Position numbers and translations under genes: made by a program
Assembly: GCA_022497145.1 (NCBI GenBank)
Contig: MU385989.1
Span: forward strand, 5,337 to 66,308
Reading direction: 5' to 3'
From: Rostrohypoxylon terebratum
Taxonomy: Eukaryota > Ascomycota > Sordariomycetes > Xylariales > Hypoxylaceae
DNA length: 60,972 nucleotides
In this document: piece after piece, positions 32,807 to 43,739 of the stretch
Numbering within the stretch: the stretch's first letter is position 1
Layout: every line of letters starts with the position of its first letter
Notes under the pieces: generated by a model
Told to the model about the DNA's origin: nothing
Database searches by the model: none
Seen by the model: the letters and a program-made list of their open reading frames with translations, nothing else

Positions 32807-34731
32807 CTACGCTTCGGCGTGAACTTCGGCATGTTCTTCTTGTGTTTGGGGGGTGTCTGTGCCTGCAGCGCTCTCGGGTAACTTGGACCCATCCCAATGA
32901 CTAGACTTGATGGGATTGACATGTAACAAGTACATGGTATCGATCTCTTCTAAGCTACGGTCTTTGGTTTCGATGACGAAAAAGAAGACGATGAGAATCA
33001 AGGCTGCACAGCAACCAGCGAAGACGAAACCGTAGAAGTAGTCGATCGCGTCGGTGATGAAACGAGTGAAGAAGGAAATCATACTACAACATGCAATGAG
33101 TGCTCGTAGCTCTTATGAGACGTGAAGAATGTGCGGGTGACCATGTGCTTACAAGTTCCAGAACCAGTTAGAGGCCGTGGCCAAGGCCATACAAGGAGCC
33201 CGATATCGCGACGGATAGAGTTCGGCGACAACAGCCCATATGAGAGGTCCCCAAGTGGTAGCAAAAGCAGCAATGGCGAGACAAGAGAACACGATCAGAG
33301 CCGAGCCAGCCCGAGGAGTGTTCATGGGATTTTCTGTGTCTAGTGCGAAATGACCAACGAAAGCGTAGATGCTGTAACGAGGCCGATTAGCGACGCCGGA
33401 ATAATAAAATACGGATGAGCAGGGATAGAGATGTAGAGATGTAGGGGTGAAGACTTACAAGAAGCACACCATCATCCATGCCGCACCAGCCATAAGTGCC
33501 TTTCTTCGTCCGACGTTCTGGACAACCCATAATCCGGCGATGGTAGTAGCAACGTTGACTGTGCCGAGGATGATTTGCGTGACGAAGCTGTCGCTCAACC
33601 CGGTGGACTTGAAGACGGTAGTTCCTGGAGAGAGTTAGAAGGTAATCTCATAAATACAAGAACGACGATTTAATTGTAAACTATTTATACAATGAAGCTA
33701 CTTTCTCTCTATAGAATTAGGTGAAAACGATAGAAAAAAAACCGTTACCGACCGTAGTAGAAAAAAAAGTTTGCTCCTGTCAATTGTTGGCCGGCTTGTA
33801 ATACAATACCAAGAAGTGTTCTGTATAGCATTCGAGGGCCGGTGAAGATTTCGAACCAGCTCGCCTTGCCACTGTTCTTCTCTTCGTCTAATTTGACACG
33901 AAATTCGGTGATCTGGTCATGTACGCTGCGGTGTTGAGGGTCGACGCCGGCTAATCTTGCGATCGTCTGGCGGGCTTCATCTTCCTTGCCCTTGCGGTAG
34001 GCGTGCCGGGGACTTTCGGGAAGGACGAGGATGCCGAGGGCAAGGACCAGTGACCACAGGAAACCGAGACCGTTGGGGATACGCCACGAAGCGCTCGAGC
34101 CCATGTCGGCGGTGCCCCAGTCGACCATGTAAGAGGTCCAGATACCGAGGGTGATGAAGAGCTGGTATGTCGACACGAGGATACCGCGGATTATGGCCGG
34201 ACTACTCTCGGACTGATACATGGGCACAAGGACAGATAGGGCACCGACGGAGAAGCCGGTAACCAAGCGGCCGATGGCAAATTGTACCCATACATGCTCG
34301 GACGAGATCTCGATGACGATCCCAACACAAGCCCATAGAGCGGAGACGGAGATGGCTAGTCGTCGACCGATGATGTCGGCAAGTTGTCCGGCGATTAGAG
34401 CACCGAACAAGCAACCGACAGGAAGCAGACCGATGATGGTACCTTGTCTCGCAGCTCCGAATCCGTATTCGCCGCTCGAAGTTTCCTGGCCGAATCGCTG
34501 AGCAAAATCAGGCATAGAGAAGAAGCCGGAGATTTGGCCGCTGACGTAGCCGAACATGAAGCCACCTATAGAGGCAACAACGCCTAAGAAGACAGCTAAG
34601 AAGGTGATTTTTTGCTGTCGAACGGGAGAGACAGGGGGAGGAGTGGTCTGCTCCTCTTTGGTGACGGCGCTGGAAGATCCATTGTTGTTTGGTGTTTCCA
34701 CTTGATCTGTATGGCGTTTGAGGAAAGGCAT
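32807..34731 (-). CDS. MFS sugar porter (hexose transporter type)
   Basis: Four exons (34731-33753, 33624-33459, 33371-33153, 33083-32807) give 546 residues and about 12 membrane segments. Sugar porter motifs in order: GGFMFGYVSGQISGF in TM1, ADIIGRRLAI (loop 2-3), GRLVTGFSVGALSVLVPMYQ, LPESPRHAYRKGKEDEA (PESPR), QQLTGANFFFYYG followed by TTVFKSTGLSD across intron 1. Later come GRRKALM, VVAELYPSRYRAPCMALATA with ASNWFWNF across intron 3, and ETKDRSLEEID at the end of the last helix. This pattern fits proton-coupled monosaccharide uptake at the plasma membrane; the substrate cannot be fixed from sequence. Donor 1 (GTCGGT) is non-standard but required by frame and family. A GAT/AAT/AATGGT microsatellite lies only about 35 bp upstream of the start. 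Confidence 0.93.
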
Positions 34732-35102
34732 ATTGCCTACCTAGGTCCTAGGTATTAATGAAGAGCGATGATGATGATGATGATGATAATAATAATAATA
34801 ATGGTAATGGTAATGGTAATGGTAATGGTAATGGTAATGGTAATGGTAATGGTGACGGAGGTTGTTGTTTGGTTGTTGATGTTGCTGATAGACTTACAAT
34901 TCGATGATAATAAGCTTGAATCATGTAGATATGTAGATTCCAAAATCCCCCTGAAAACCATGGCCAAGGTCCCTTTTTAGACCTTGTGGACTTTATAGAG
35001 AGGCTCATGGTTTTTTCTCACCCCATCCTAGCGACCTCTACTAGGGACCTCCATAGTATCCTAGTATCCTAGTTTCTTACGTTCATAACCTAGTTTTTTT
35101 CT

Positions 35103-35135
<33 letters not shown>

Positions 35136-35898
35136 CTCTCCTCTTTCCTTTCCTTGTTTATATTACTGCATCATCACCCCATCGCGCTCGTGACGGCGTC
35201 TCGCGCGAAGACTCAAGCTGGGACGGCTTCGATGGAACCATTAGTTACCCACAAGTTTCCTATAGGTAGTCCACAGTAGTCCACATGAGTTCCTGAGTTA
35301 CCGCATGTTGCCCACATATATGGGATCATCATGAGAACTCACGTACTATGTAGTTGATCAACTTGACTTAGTCGAGGTCCGCTACGGCGCTACGGCGCTA
35401 CCTAGTACGGTTGGTCCCGACAGAGCCTCTATCCGGAAGTTCCGACCAGCTAGGATAACGTTTGCCCTAGAAAGAATGCGATTTCATCTAGATGGTTTTT
35501 TTTTGGGAAGGGGTCTCATATATACATTCTAGACGTTGAAGAGACCGGCAGTTGTTGTTTTTGGTAACTATTTCAGACTTTACCTACCTAGTACCTAATG
35601 TAGGTAAGTACCTAATAGTAGTAGTACCTATTATTAAGCAGATATTTCTTTAAGAATGCCACTCTTCGGTAACACCAAGAAAAACAGTACCTAGTATCGA
35701 AAGACTATCCTTATCTCTCGTCGTACGAACACAGTAGTATAGTACCTAGTAATAATCACCTTTTTTTTTTCTAAGTTCTTTTTTAGATTTACCTAGTACT
35801 AGGTAGGACCTGGTAAACCTAGGCCGGCCGAGCAAGTACCGAGTCGGTCCTGTTGTGGAGCTAAAAAGCGGCTCTGCTACCTAGGTCCTAAGCCTTAA
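34732..35898. other. Spacer upstream of sugar porter
   Basis: Promoter-side DNA with a CCTAGGTCCTAGG palindrome, the AATGGT microsatellite, a TC dinucleotide run (35103-35129) and TAGGTAC-type repeats. No gene was recognised. Confidence 0.5.
34767..34853. repeat. GAT/AAT/AATGGT compound microsatellite
   Basis: About six GAT, then five AAT, then nine AATGGT units in the probable leader or promoter of the sugar porter. All reading frames across it are repetitive and not coding. Confidence 0.9.
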
Positions 35899-36587
35899 GA
35901 GGGTGTTTGGTTGCATAAGTTTTTTTTGACTTACGGGGCAAAAGTGGGCCTTCAGCCATAATTTGATCCTGTCGTTTGGGGCGTCAGCAAGCTTATTACC
36001 CACTATAATCTAGCTTATCCCTGGCCCATAAAACCTTATTTTTAAACCAATTAAAACCGTTGATTAAGCTGATGCTTATTGAAATCTCATAAGCACCTTT
36101 AAAGGTGCTTATTTTGACTTATTACAGCAAAAAACAGCGCTAACGCGTTGGAATAGTACCCAAAACGCCCGATTAGGGGCTTACAACCGCGATCTAACAA
36201 GGTCTTAAACTTCAACCAGCTTTTACACAACTTTATATGCTTGCAAATTAATGCAACCTGGTTCATTAAAAAGAGCTGATTGAATATTTTTAAATGATTA
36301 AATTTATTAATTTTTTTAATTGAAATTGGTGTTGAAATAATTGATTAAAGCTGGTTGGGAAATAGGCGTTCAAAAAAGATACAATCTACCTGGACTAGTG
36401 CAGTGCTTAGCAAGATAATATAAATTTAGACCCACAAACACCAAAAAGCTTACCGACATACAGGTGTACGTTGATTGGTCGGACTATAGTGGAGACAAAC
36501 CCACCAGCGAAGTTGAATTCAGCCAGCTTATTGCAGGGATGTCACGGGCCATAAGCATAAGCTAAACTTATTTTTCCAAACACCCTC
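35899..36587. mobile_element. PIF/Harbinger-like MITE, 689 bp
   Basis: The ends are GAGGGTGTTTGG and the inverted CCAAACACCCTC, each flanked by TAA (35896-35898 and 36588-36590). That 3-bp duplication is the PIF/Harbinger signature. The subterminal regions are also related (GCATAAGTTT versus inverted AAATAAGTTT). The interior is AT-rich with no transposase frame, so it is non-autonomous. Confidence 0.85.
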
Positions 36588-37750
36588 TAAGGTTTTCTAC
36601 AACCTTGGAACTCTCTTTTCAGCGCTCTTCACCACTCTTTACCACCCTACATTCTTTAACTCTTCTTTACTTGGTCTCGAGCTTGTAAAAAACTCAACCT
36701 TGGAACTTCAAATGAATGTTCTTCTATTTTACCATTTTACTACTATAGTACTAAGTACCTACATATGTAGGTCCTAGGTCCTAGGTCCTAGGTATCGCGG
36801 ACACGATACGGCCAAGGACATGACCAGGGACATGACCAGGGACACTACCACGGACATTCTCTTCCTGCCGACAAGTAAAATTGAAACGCTGACGACATTA
36901 GACATCATTGCATTATCTCTTATCTTATGGATACGAGAGATATTTTCTAACCTAGCGTCATTCGTTTATTGGGCGGTGTTTCCTAGTATGGAATTATCGA
37001 GGAATTTCTCTACATCCTAATCTCTCTCTAAATCTTTTTTTTATGTCTTTTTATGTATTTTTCTTTTTCTGTTTTTTTTTTCCAACCCCCGGACTGACTT
37101 ATTTCTCTTCACCCTTCTTGTTCTCCGTCTTGTTCCCCCGTGTCTCTCTCTCTCTCTCTCTCTTCCTCCAAAACCCCTCCTTCCCCCCTACCAAAAAAAA
37201 CCCCTCTAGAAATGCGAGCGCCATCGTGAGGCGTTTGTGGCGTGCTTTTCAGACTGTCTATCAGAACACTAAAAGTTTTGTTCGGCCCTTCGTCATTCCA
37301 GATCACTCCTCGGATGTTTATGCGTAAAAAAGACGGAGACAAGAAACGCATTGGTCCGCGATGGCTCCGGGTTCCGAACTTCGGATGGCCCTATAACGGC
37401 CCTGTACAAGCTGTACAAGACCCGTCCTCGTGTTATCCCAATGACCGCTTCAACCCATGGCATTGCTCCTCGGTTGTACACGAGAACTACCCCTCGCCAT
37501 CGTCCCAAAGGACCAAGCGCCTCTCACGGACGTGTCCCATCCCCCACTTTAGCCACATACCACATGCGATTTCCATCCACTCGGTAGCTCTGATCGCTGC
37601 CTTTTCCCCCTAGATATTCTTGGATCTTGCCTTTCGTCTGAAACGCAAGGTTGAGAGCTTGCGTACCAGGCCTCATATTGTTCAGACCGTACTACTATAT
37701 ACTCGCTTGGGACATACATAGGACCTATAACCTAGGTCCTAGGTCCTAGG
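36588..37750. other. Spacer; unassigned frames around 37.2-37.6 kb
   Basis: It contains a GACCAGGGACAT direct repeat (about 36818-36845), a TC run (37143-37162) and two CCTAGGT heptamer arrays. Reading frames of 70-120 codons in three registers at 37200-37615 have no recognisable family and contradict each other, so no gene is called. The segment may be a decayed gene. Confidence 0.4.
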
Positions 37751-38050
37751 TACCGCTTCACCCCGGCGACGATAGTAGCATCGATCATTCAGAATTAGTC
37801 CAGGACGGAGAGCGTGGACATGCAAATTGATGACAACATCCTGGCCCTTGAACGCGGCCAAGAGGTCATCAGGAGGGTAAGAGTCAGGAATGACAATACG
37901 CTTGTGCCCCTGGGGTGTGCCGCTGCTCGAAATTTGGATGAGGCTCGTTGCAAGATGGTCAAGGTCGAGCTAGGCAGGCTGCTTTTGGACCTCGTTAAGC
38001 AAGACGCTCCCAATCGAACCTGTCGCACCAACGATGAGATGAGGATGTTT
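37750..38050 (-). pseudogene. Truncated, frameshifted NmrA-like reductase fragment
   Basis: On the minus strand the decayed translation begins HPHLIVGATGSIGSVLLNEV, a Rossmann-type dinucleotide-binding start. It then hits TAG at 37972-37970, resumes as KRIVIPDSYPPDDLLAAFKG and QDVVINLHVHA, and after a frame change continues MIDATIVAGVKRY (37788-37750). These are the successive N-terminal motifs of fungal NmrA-like/isoflavone reductase-type proteins. The middle part reads better in another frame (LTILQRASSKF), suggesting compensating indels. The fragment stops at the CCTAGGT array at 37730-37754, and the remaining about two thirds of the gene is missing. Confidence 0.8.
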
Positions 38051-40283
38051 CAAGACGAGAGACTTGCGAATAACTTTCAAGAATAGGTATCTTGTCAGTG
38101 TCGTTTTAAGGGGTCAATATCTCTTAATAACTATAGTAAGTGTTTATTTGTCTTCTTAAGCTTCATTTTCACCACGTCGTCGATCAGGTTTATAAAATTG
38201 ATGTATGCCTCTGTCCGCCTCTGTCCAATGCATAGCAAGCTTTAACTTCGTACTACTGCGTGATATTCAGACAGGCAGAAGAAAGTCCTACGATATCCCT
38301 CGCCCAAGGTCAACGATGACGGTGATTGAGATGGGATTACATTAAGTATTGGGCCTATTAGGTGTTACTAATTCAACCATTACCTCTCAATGTAGGTAGC
38401 TACTGACAGTTTGACGGTGATGATCTTGATTACTTTCAAAGGTCCCGCCAATGCGAGGCATGGCGATGGACTAAAATGTGAGACCACAACGACTATCAAT
38501 CAGTGAATATCGCCGAATACTCCGGTGTCTTGGCGTCTTGGTGTTGAGTGAGTACGAACGGGCGGATACGCGTTCATAGAATGGATGCAAGGCAAACGGA
38601 ATGCGAAGGGATCCTCTCTTTGAGTTGTAAAATGTCGATCAAATCAGCCGGTAATGTGAATGCCTTTTACACTTTTCGAATAACCCGATATCGGGACGTA
38701 ACCTTACATAGCTGCCTAGGTCCTCAGTATTATTCCCTCTCCCTTTTCGGAGTTCCGTCTGGTATTCAACTTCTCCGACTGCAGCACAGATCGTAGGACG
38801 AGGACGGTGTGAATCGCCGACGACCCCTTCGGCGTTAAATGATATTATAATCCGATGACGAGTTGACCACCGACAAGAGGACCAGTTCGTCAAACCGTGA
38901 CACGATATTTGAACAAATTAATTACAATCATGGGCCGAAAATGATTGCTAAGACAAGACAATTTATCTAGGTAAAGTGACTAAAGAGGGTACGTGCTGAG
39001 GGTTAGGGTTATCGCCTTTTTTTTTTTTTTTTGCTTCGCTTGCTCAATACGGGCTACTAGGAGGTAGGTAGGTATCATCTGATACACGTCAATGGTCATG
39101 TATTTCTAGATAAGCTAAGTACCAAGTCGGAGAGAGATCTTATCCAAGATATTCGAACCCAGAGTCCGAATAACAAGATCACCGCGCCTCCACGCCACCA
39201 ACACAACACAACACAACACAACACAAGGACTAATGAACCTGTCCGACGGTGTTGTAGAACCGGAGAATACCATCTATCTGTGCCACCACAGAGATTTTGC
39301 ATCCCGGTAGAGGTGGCCCTCATTTAGGGGTCGGCAGCTTGAGATTATGCCGTAGCCGTGAATGCTGCGAGACAACAATAACACCTAAGAATATTTACCT
39401 AATAATTTGATTTCATTCCCGTTTCCAGTTCCCAACAACATATTCGCTACTAACCCATACCTCAATGTATACCCGTAGCCAACCCGTACCCAACCATTAG
39501 AAACGACACCGCAATCCAGATGCCACGGACTCGGTGTATAAGGAGAATTTGCATAGAAATTCGATACCTAGTACTAGGTAGTGGATATCTACAACGTATC
39601 TCTATAGGTACTACCTAGGTATATGAAGTCTGGGGAAGATTGATAGGCTACTACTTCGTAATACTAGGTAGGTAATGCGCATAAGCAGGTGTAGCTGCCT
39701 AGGTACCTAGCCTAGATCAGTCGATTCCAGAGACACGGCACCCCCTGAAAAATAAACCGGCTTGAAAAATTAGGTACATACTTGGCACCTTAACGCCACA
39801 ATATCCGTAGGTGACAGCCCGTACTTGCCGGGTACCTACTAAGTAGTACTACAGTAGGTAGTAGGTAGGTTATGCATGTGTAGTAGGTGTGTAGACATTG
39901 AGGCGGCATTTGAACTTAATAGTACATTACATATGTACTCTCCAATGCCCAACTACTCGATAGATCTACTATGTAGAAAATTTATTTATAAGAAAAAGAA
40001 AATACTAGGTATACGGCATATGAAGGTACAAGATATATATTCATGGCTCGATTTGAGACGTTAGGTACCTGACTCATATACACATGAACGCGTTTCTCTC
40101 ATAGCATCTATGGATAGCATCCATAGCATAGCAGAAGGGGTATAGTGTACGCCAATGCGCCAATGCGCCAATGTCCGAACTCCATACACAAGCAACAAAT
40201 GCAGAACACACACACACACACACAATCTCTTCGTCGTTCACCAATCCCTTGACTATATCCTCCACTAGTATCGACCTTGAATG
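38051..40283. other. Spacer, microsatellites only
   Basis: Noncoding DNA with an ACACA/ACAAC repeat (about 39199-39224), a T run (39018-39032) and a CA run (40206-40224). A lone GGGTTAGGGTTA at about 39000 is too short to be a telomeric relic. No gene was supported. Confidence 0.45.
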
Positions 40284-40757
40284 TTACCTGACCCTTCCGA
40301 AGCGGCGCGACAAGCCCACCCCGAGACCTACGCCTAGTGGGACGAGTACTGCGAAGAATATTGCCACAGGTAGGACAATATAGAGGAACAGGAAGCGCCG
40401 TGGGCGTCCGAAGTAGGTCTTGTGCGGGGGAAACGCGGAATTAAAACACGCACGTAACGAAGTGGCGAGAGTAGGCTTTGCTGAGCTGTTCTCGGTGTTT
40501 AGATTCGAGGGAGTGCGCATCGGAAGCGCAAATGCTTGATCGGATCGTTCTTTTACTCGGTTCGACTCAATTTCCGTCGACAGTTGATTTGACGTTGCCA
40601 TCTGATGTTCTTCAGAATGACCTTTAGTTGGAAGAATGCGACCTAGGAACGATTGACGAGGTTTCGGAGGATGAGTTATCGTCTCCCACTCGGGGAGCTG
40701 GTAGACGGGCGAAGGTGCAGCGGGTGAAGCGGGTGCATCTCCGTGATGGTCTGCCAT
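40284..40757 (-). CDS. Small protein with C-terminal transmembrane anchor
   Basis: A single-exon frame of 157 residues. It starts MADHHGDAPASPAAPSPVYQ, and the Pro/Ser-rich, polar N-terminal 120 residues have no domain I recognise. CFNSAFPPHKTYFGRPRRF leads into one membrane helix (about 124-148, LYIVLPVAIFFAVLVPLGVG), and the protein ends with a short basic tail (LSRRFGRVR). Very basic residues on both sides of the helix and the lack of a signal peptide suggest a tail-anchored or type II protein. Small fungal proteins of this shape are common and uncharacterised. Codon use and the clean helix support a real gene. Confidence 0.6.
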   Translation of the reverse strand: MADHHGDAPASPAAPSPVYQLPEWETITHPPKPRQSFLGRILPTKGHSEEHQMATSNQLSTEIESNRVKERSDQAFALPMRTPSNLNTENSSAKPTLATSLRACFNSAFPPHKTYFGRPRRFLFLYIVLPVAIFFAVLVPLGVGLGVGLSRRFGRVR

Positions 40758-41745
40758 TCTTGAGGTGGGTATAGGCCAAGTAGCATTGGTTTGAATATAA
40801 CAAGGTGGCAGGCAGAGTTGAGACGACTTCGAGACTGAGTAGAGTCGCTAACCAAGTGTCGATTGTCAATGATCAACTTAGAAGTTGTCTTCGAGTTCTA
40901 AAGTTGGATTCGATGTTCTACTCCGTGAAAACGACTAGAAAAGAAGTCGACTAGAAGAGACAACTAGAAGACTAAAACGAACGAGATAAACGAAGCGAAT
41001 GGCAGCATCTTCCTTCGAGGCTTATGCATTGGGAGGGAGACACCAAGTTTCAAAAGATAGGTAAACAAACTTGTAAATCTCACGAAACACAAGAAGAGAT
41101 GTAAAACGTCAAACCGGGAAATGTGAAAGGCGTGAAAATGTGAAGATGTGAAGATGTGGAAATGTGAGAATCAAAAGATGGGGGGGGTAATGTGTAATGT
41201 ATTATGTAACGTCAAAAAGTTGGAGATAAAACAACGCCAACCTCCAACCTTGTCCAACAAGCTTGTGGTGGGGCCGGCATATAATGCGGGGTATCTCCAT
41301 TTGTCTAGTAGTACCTAGGTCCTACTAGTAAGGGTCTTTGTAGGTACCTAGGTCCTAGGTCCTAGGTATGGATCTCCAAGGATAGAATGGATATTACGAA
41401 GTAGAATGTTTCTTTTTTTAGGGAAGTGCCACAAGTTGGCAGGCTGGCAAATAGTAAATTACCCCCGATTCTTGACAAGCTTATTAACCTTCAACCTTCA
41501 ACTTCCAACCCTCAACCTTCAACTCCTCCATTCCTTTATCCTCTCACCCATTTCATCCATCGAGGGTATCCCGCGCAACCTTTCATCCATCCGTCTATAT
41601 ATAATATAATATAATATACTATGTAATATTACATGAGTACCTAGTAGGCACTAGGCACTAGGTAGATATCAAACCGGGTCGTTCATATAAATCGTAACAA
41701 TGTCAACAGCCAGCATTTAATCCATAATATCAACAACTTCCACCG
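40758..41745. other. Spacer
   Basis: Promoter side of the tail-anchored protein gene. It contains GTGAAGAT/GTGAAAAT repeats (about 41125-41165), a CCTAGGT array (41346-41368) and CTTCAACC repeats (about 41489-41524). No gene was recognised. Confidence 0.45.
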
Positions 41746-43739
41746 CTAAGATGGCCGAGTCAAGGGCCGAGTCGAGAACCTAGTCGCGCCCCCCATCCTC
41801 GGTGTGGACTCCTCAGAGACGTTAGGACTTCCCATCAAACTACGTGATTGGGGCGAGCTAGAGCTGCGGGAAGAAGTTGAGCTTGCCCCACGGGCGTGGC
41901 CTTGCGGTCGTATCGGGAACGACAATGGTGGCGGTGGCGTCGTTTCCTGCCGAAATGGGAACCCGTCCTGGCTAGAACTCTTCCTGGGCTCTCGAACGCC
42001 ATGTGTCGGCACCGTCGTAAAATAGTTATTGTCGCTAAGTAGTGGAGTAGCCACCTGATGGCTAGTACTAAAGTTCATCTCGCTGCCCCATCCCGATTGG
42101 TTCTCTACGTCAGGAGGCAGAGACAGATTCGGTGTACTCGTCGCCGTCACCGTCGCCGTCGCCTTCGCCTGGAAATATCGCGACCCTTCTTTTTCCTTGT
42201 ACCCGTACCCTCCCTTTTCTGGGACGCGCGGGGGAACCAGGTCGTAACTAGAAGGGTCGAGATAGTGGATAGTCCCGGTTTGCGGTGGCAGCTTCTCGTT
42301 TTCGTGCTTGCGGTTATTGTGCCGCGTTACTTTCTCTGCGGTGAATCGTCGTCAGTCGTCAGTCGACAGTCGACAGAGCACCGAGCTAGGACATGGAAGT
42401 GACAAGGAGCAAGGAGACAACCGGATACGTACCGCTTACGATCTGAGCGAAGCTAAACACGATCAACGCACTCGAGAATATGGGAACCAGTTGACCGAAG
42501 CTTTTCGCATCATTTTCCGGGTTCTGGTTGTTCTCTATCTCGATCCATCCCGAGTTATTGACCCACTGGCGAAGGGAAAATATGTATCTGGTTGAAATGA
42601 TGGTGGTGGCGCAGCTTAGACCCACGCCGCCCGCGAGGTACAGCAGGAATATATTCTGCACCACTTTCCTCAGCGGCGTTCCGAGACCGCAGCACTTCCG
42701 GAAGTGTTTCGCAATGTTGGCTCTCACCCCAGGTCTGCTCTTGCCGCGTCGCATGAATCGAATAGACTCGGCGATGGTAGCTGCGCCATAAAATAGCAGC
42801 GTGATGATATATAGATTCCAGCCCTGGATCTTGTTACGCGGCGTCGACTCGGCAATGGTGTCCAGGAAGAAGGAACTCGCACTCGATGTCGTCTGCTTAA
42901 ACGTATCCACCACCGTGTGTTCATTGTTCTGGAAGCACGCAGCTGCAAGGAACATGGGGCTGTCGGTCTCATTTGCGTTCGGAATACTGGTAGGAAACGG
43001 AACATCCAGATTCGCATTTTGGTTCGTCATGAGCAATCCGGTAACGATGAAAACGAATGTGATGGCGATAACGCGGAGCAAGGCCAACCAGGGGAACTTC
43101 CAGTAGTTGCGAACGACGGTGACCGACACAAGATGCGTGGCACAGGTAAGTAACATCATGTTGGCGACGATGTTGTAGTGATAGGCTGATATCGTGCAAC
43201 CCCTCCAGTACCGGAGCGTGAGGGCGTATGCAGCGCCCGTGAACATCTGTTGGTCGCTACAGGCAAGGATGAGCGTTTCCAGAATCTCAGAGAAGCTAGT
43301 TCGTGGATGTCTCGCCGCCTTTTCCCTGAAACGATACATAGACATATTAGTCACATACTACACGGGATGTAAGTGTGAATCTGGGCACTCTCTTACTCCT
43401 CAGTCAACGTGTTTTTATAATGGTAGGTCTTTAGGAACTGCCAGAAAAGTGATACAATACCGGCAGCTACCGCAAATGAAGTGACTGCGACGAACACCCC
43501 GAGGATCTATCATATGTCAGTGCCCGTAGACGATGGATCAAGGATGTATGCGTGCCTACTCCTATACCGGCAATATCCGGGTCGCCGGGAAACTCTCCCT
43601 TACTATAATCACCGATTTTTGTAAACGGTACCTCTATACTAGTTTTCCCGTTGACTGTGACGTTTCTTCCAAGAACATCGCAGTTGAGCGTGATGTTGTA
43701 GTGTGTCTTACAGTCGACAGTAGAAATGTACGAACCCAT
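41746..43739 (-). CDS. Polytopic integral membrane protein, uncharacterised fungal family
   Basis: Four exons (43739-43560, 43506-43397, 43325-42440, 42333-41746) with introns of 53, 71 and 106 nt give 587 residues. The N-terminal 60 residues carry N-glycosylation sequons (NIT, NVT) and two or three Cys. Likely membrane helices are LGVFVAVTSFAVAAGIVSLF, YNIVANMMLLTCATHLVSVT, LLRVIAITFVFIVTGLLM, YIITLLFYGAATIAESI, IFLLYLAGGVGLSCATTI and VPIFSSALIVFSFAQI. The about 195-residue C-terminal tail is Ser/Pro-rich with YFTTVPTHGVREPR and is probably cytosolic and disordered. Motifs such as GCTISAYHYNIVANMM look like a sordariomycete family known only as hypothetical membrane proteins. The last acceptor is the second of two adjacent AGs (GCAGAG), since the first puts a stop in frame. 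Function unknown. Confidence 0.8.

Noticed and set aside
18370..34731. Biosynthetic gene cluster (transporter near amino acid enzymes)
   Set aside because: The enzymes are primary-metabolism housekeeping genes, widely spaced, and no backbone synthase or tailoring set is present.
38998..39011. GGGTTAGGGTTA, possible interstitial telomere repeat
   Set aside because: Only two units; expected by chance and no subtelomeric genes nearby.
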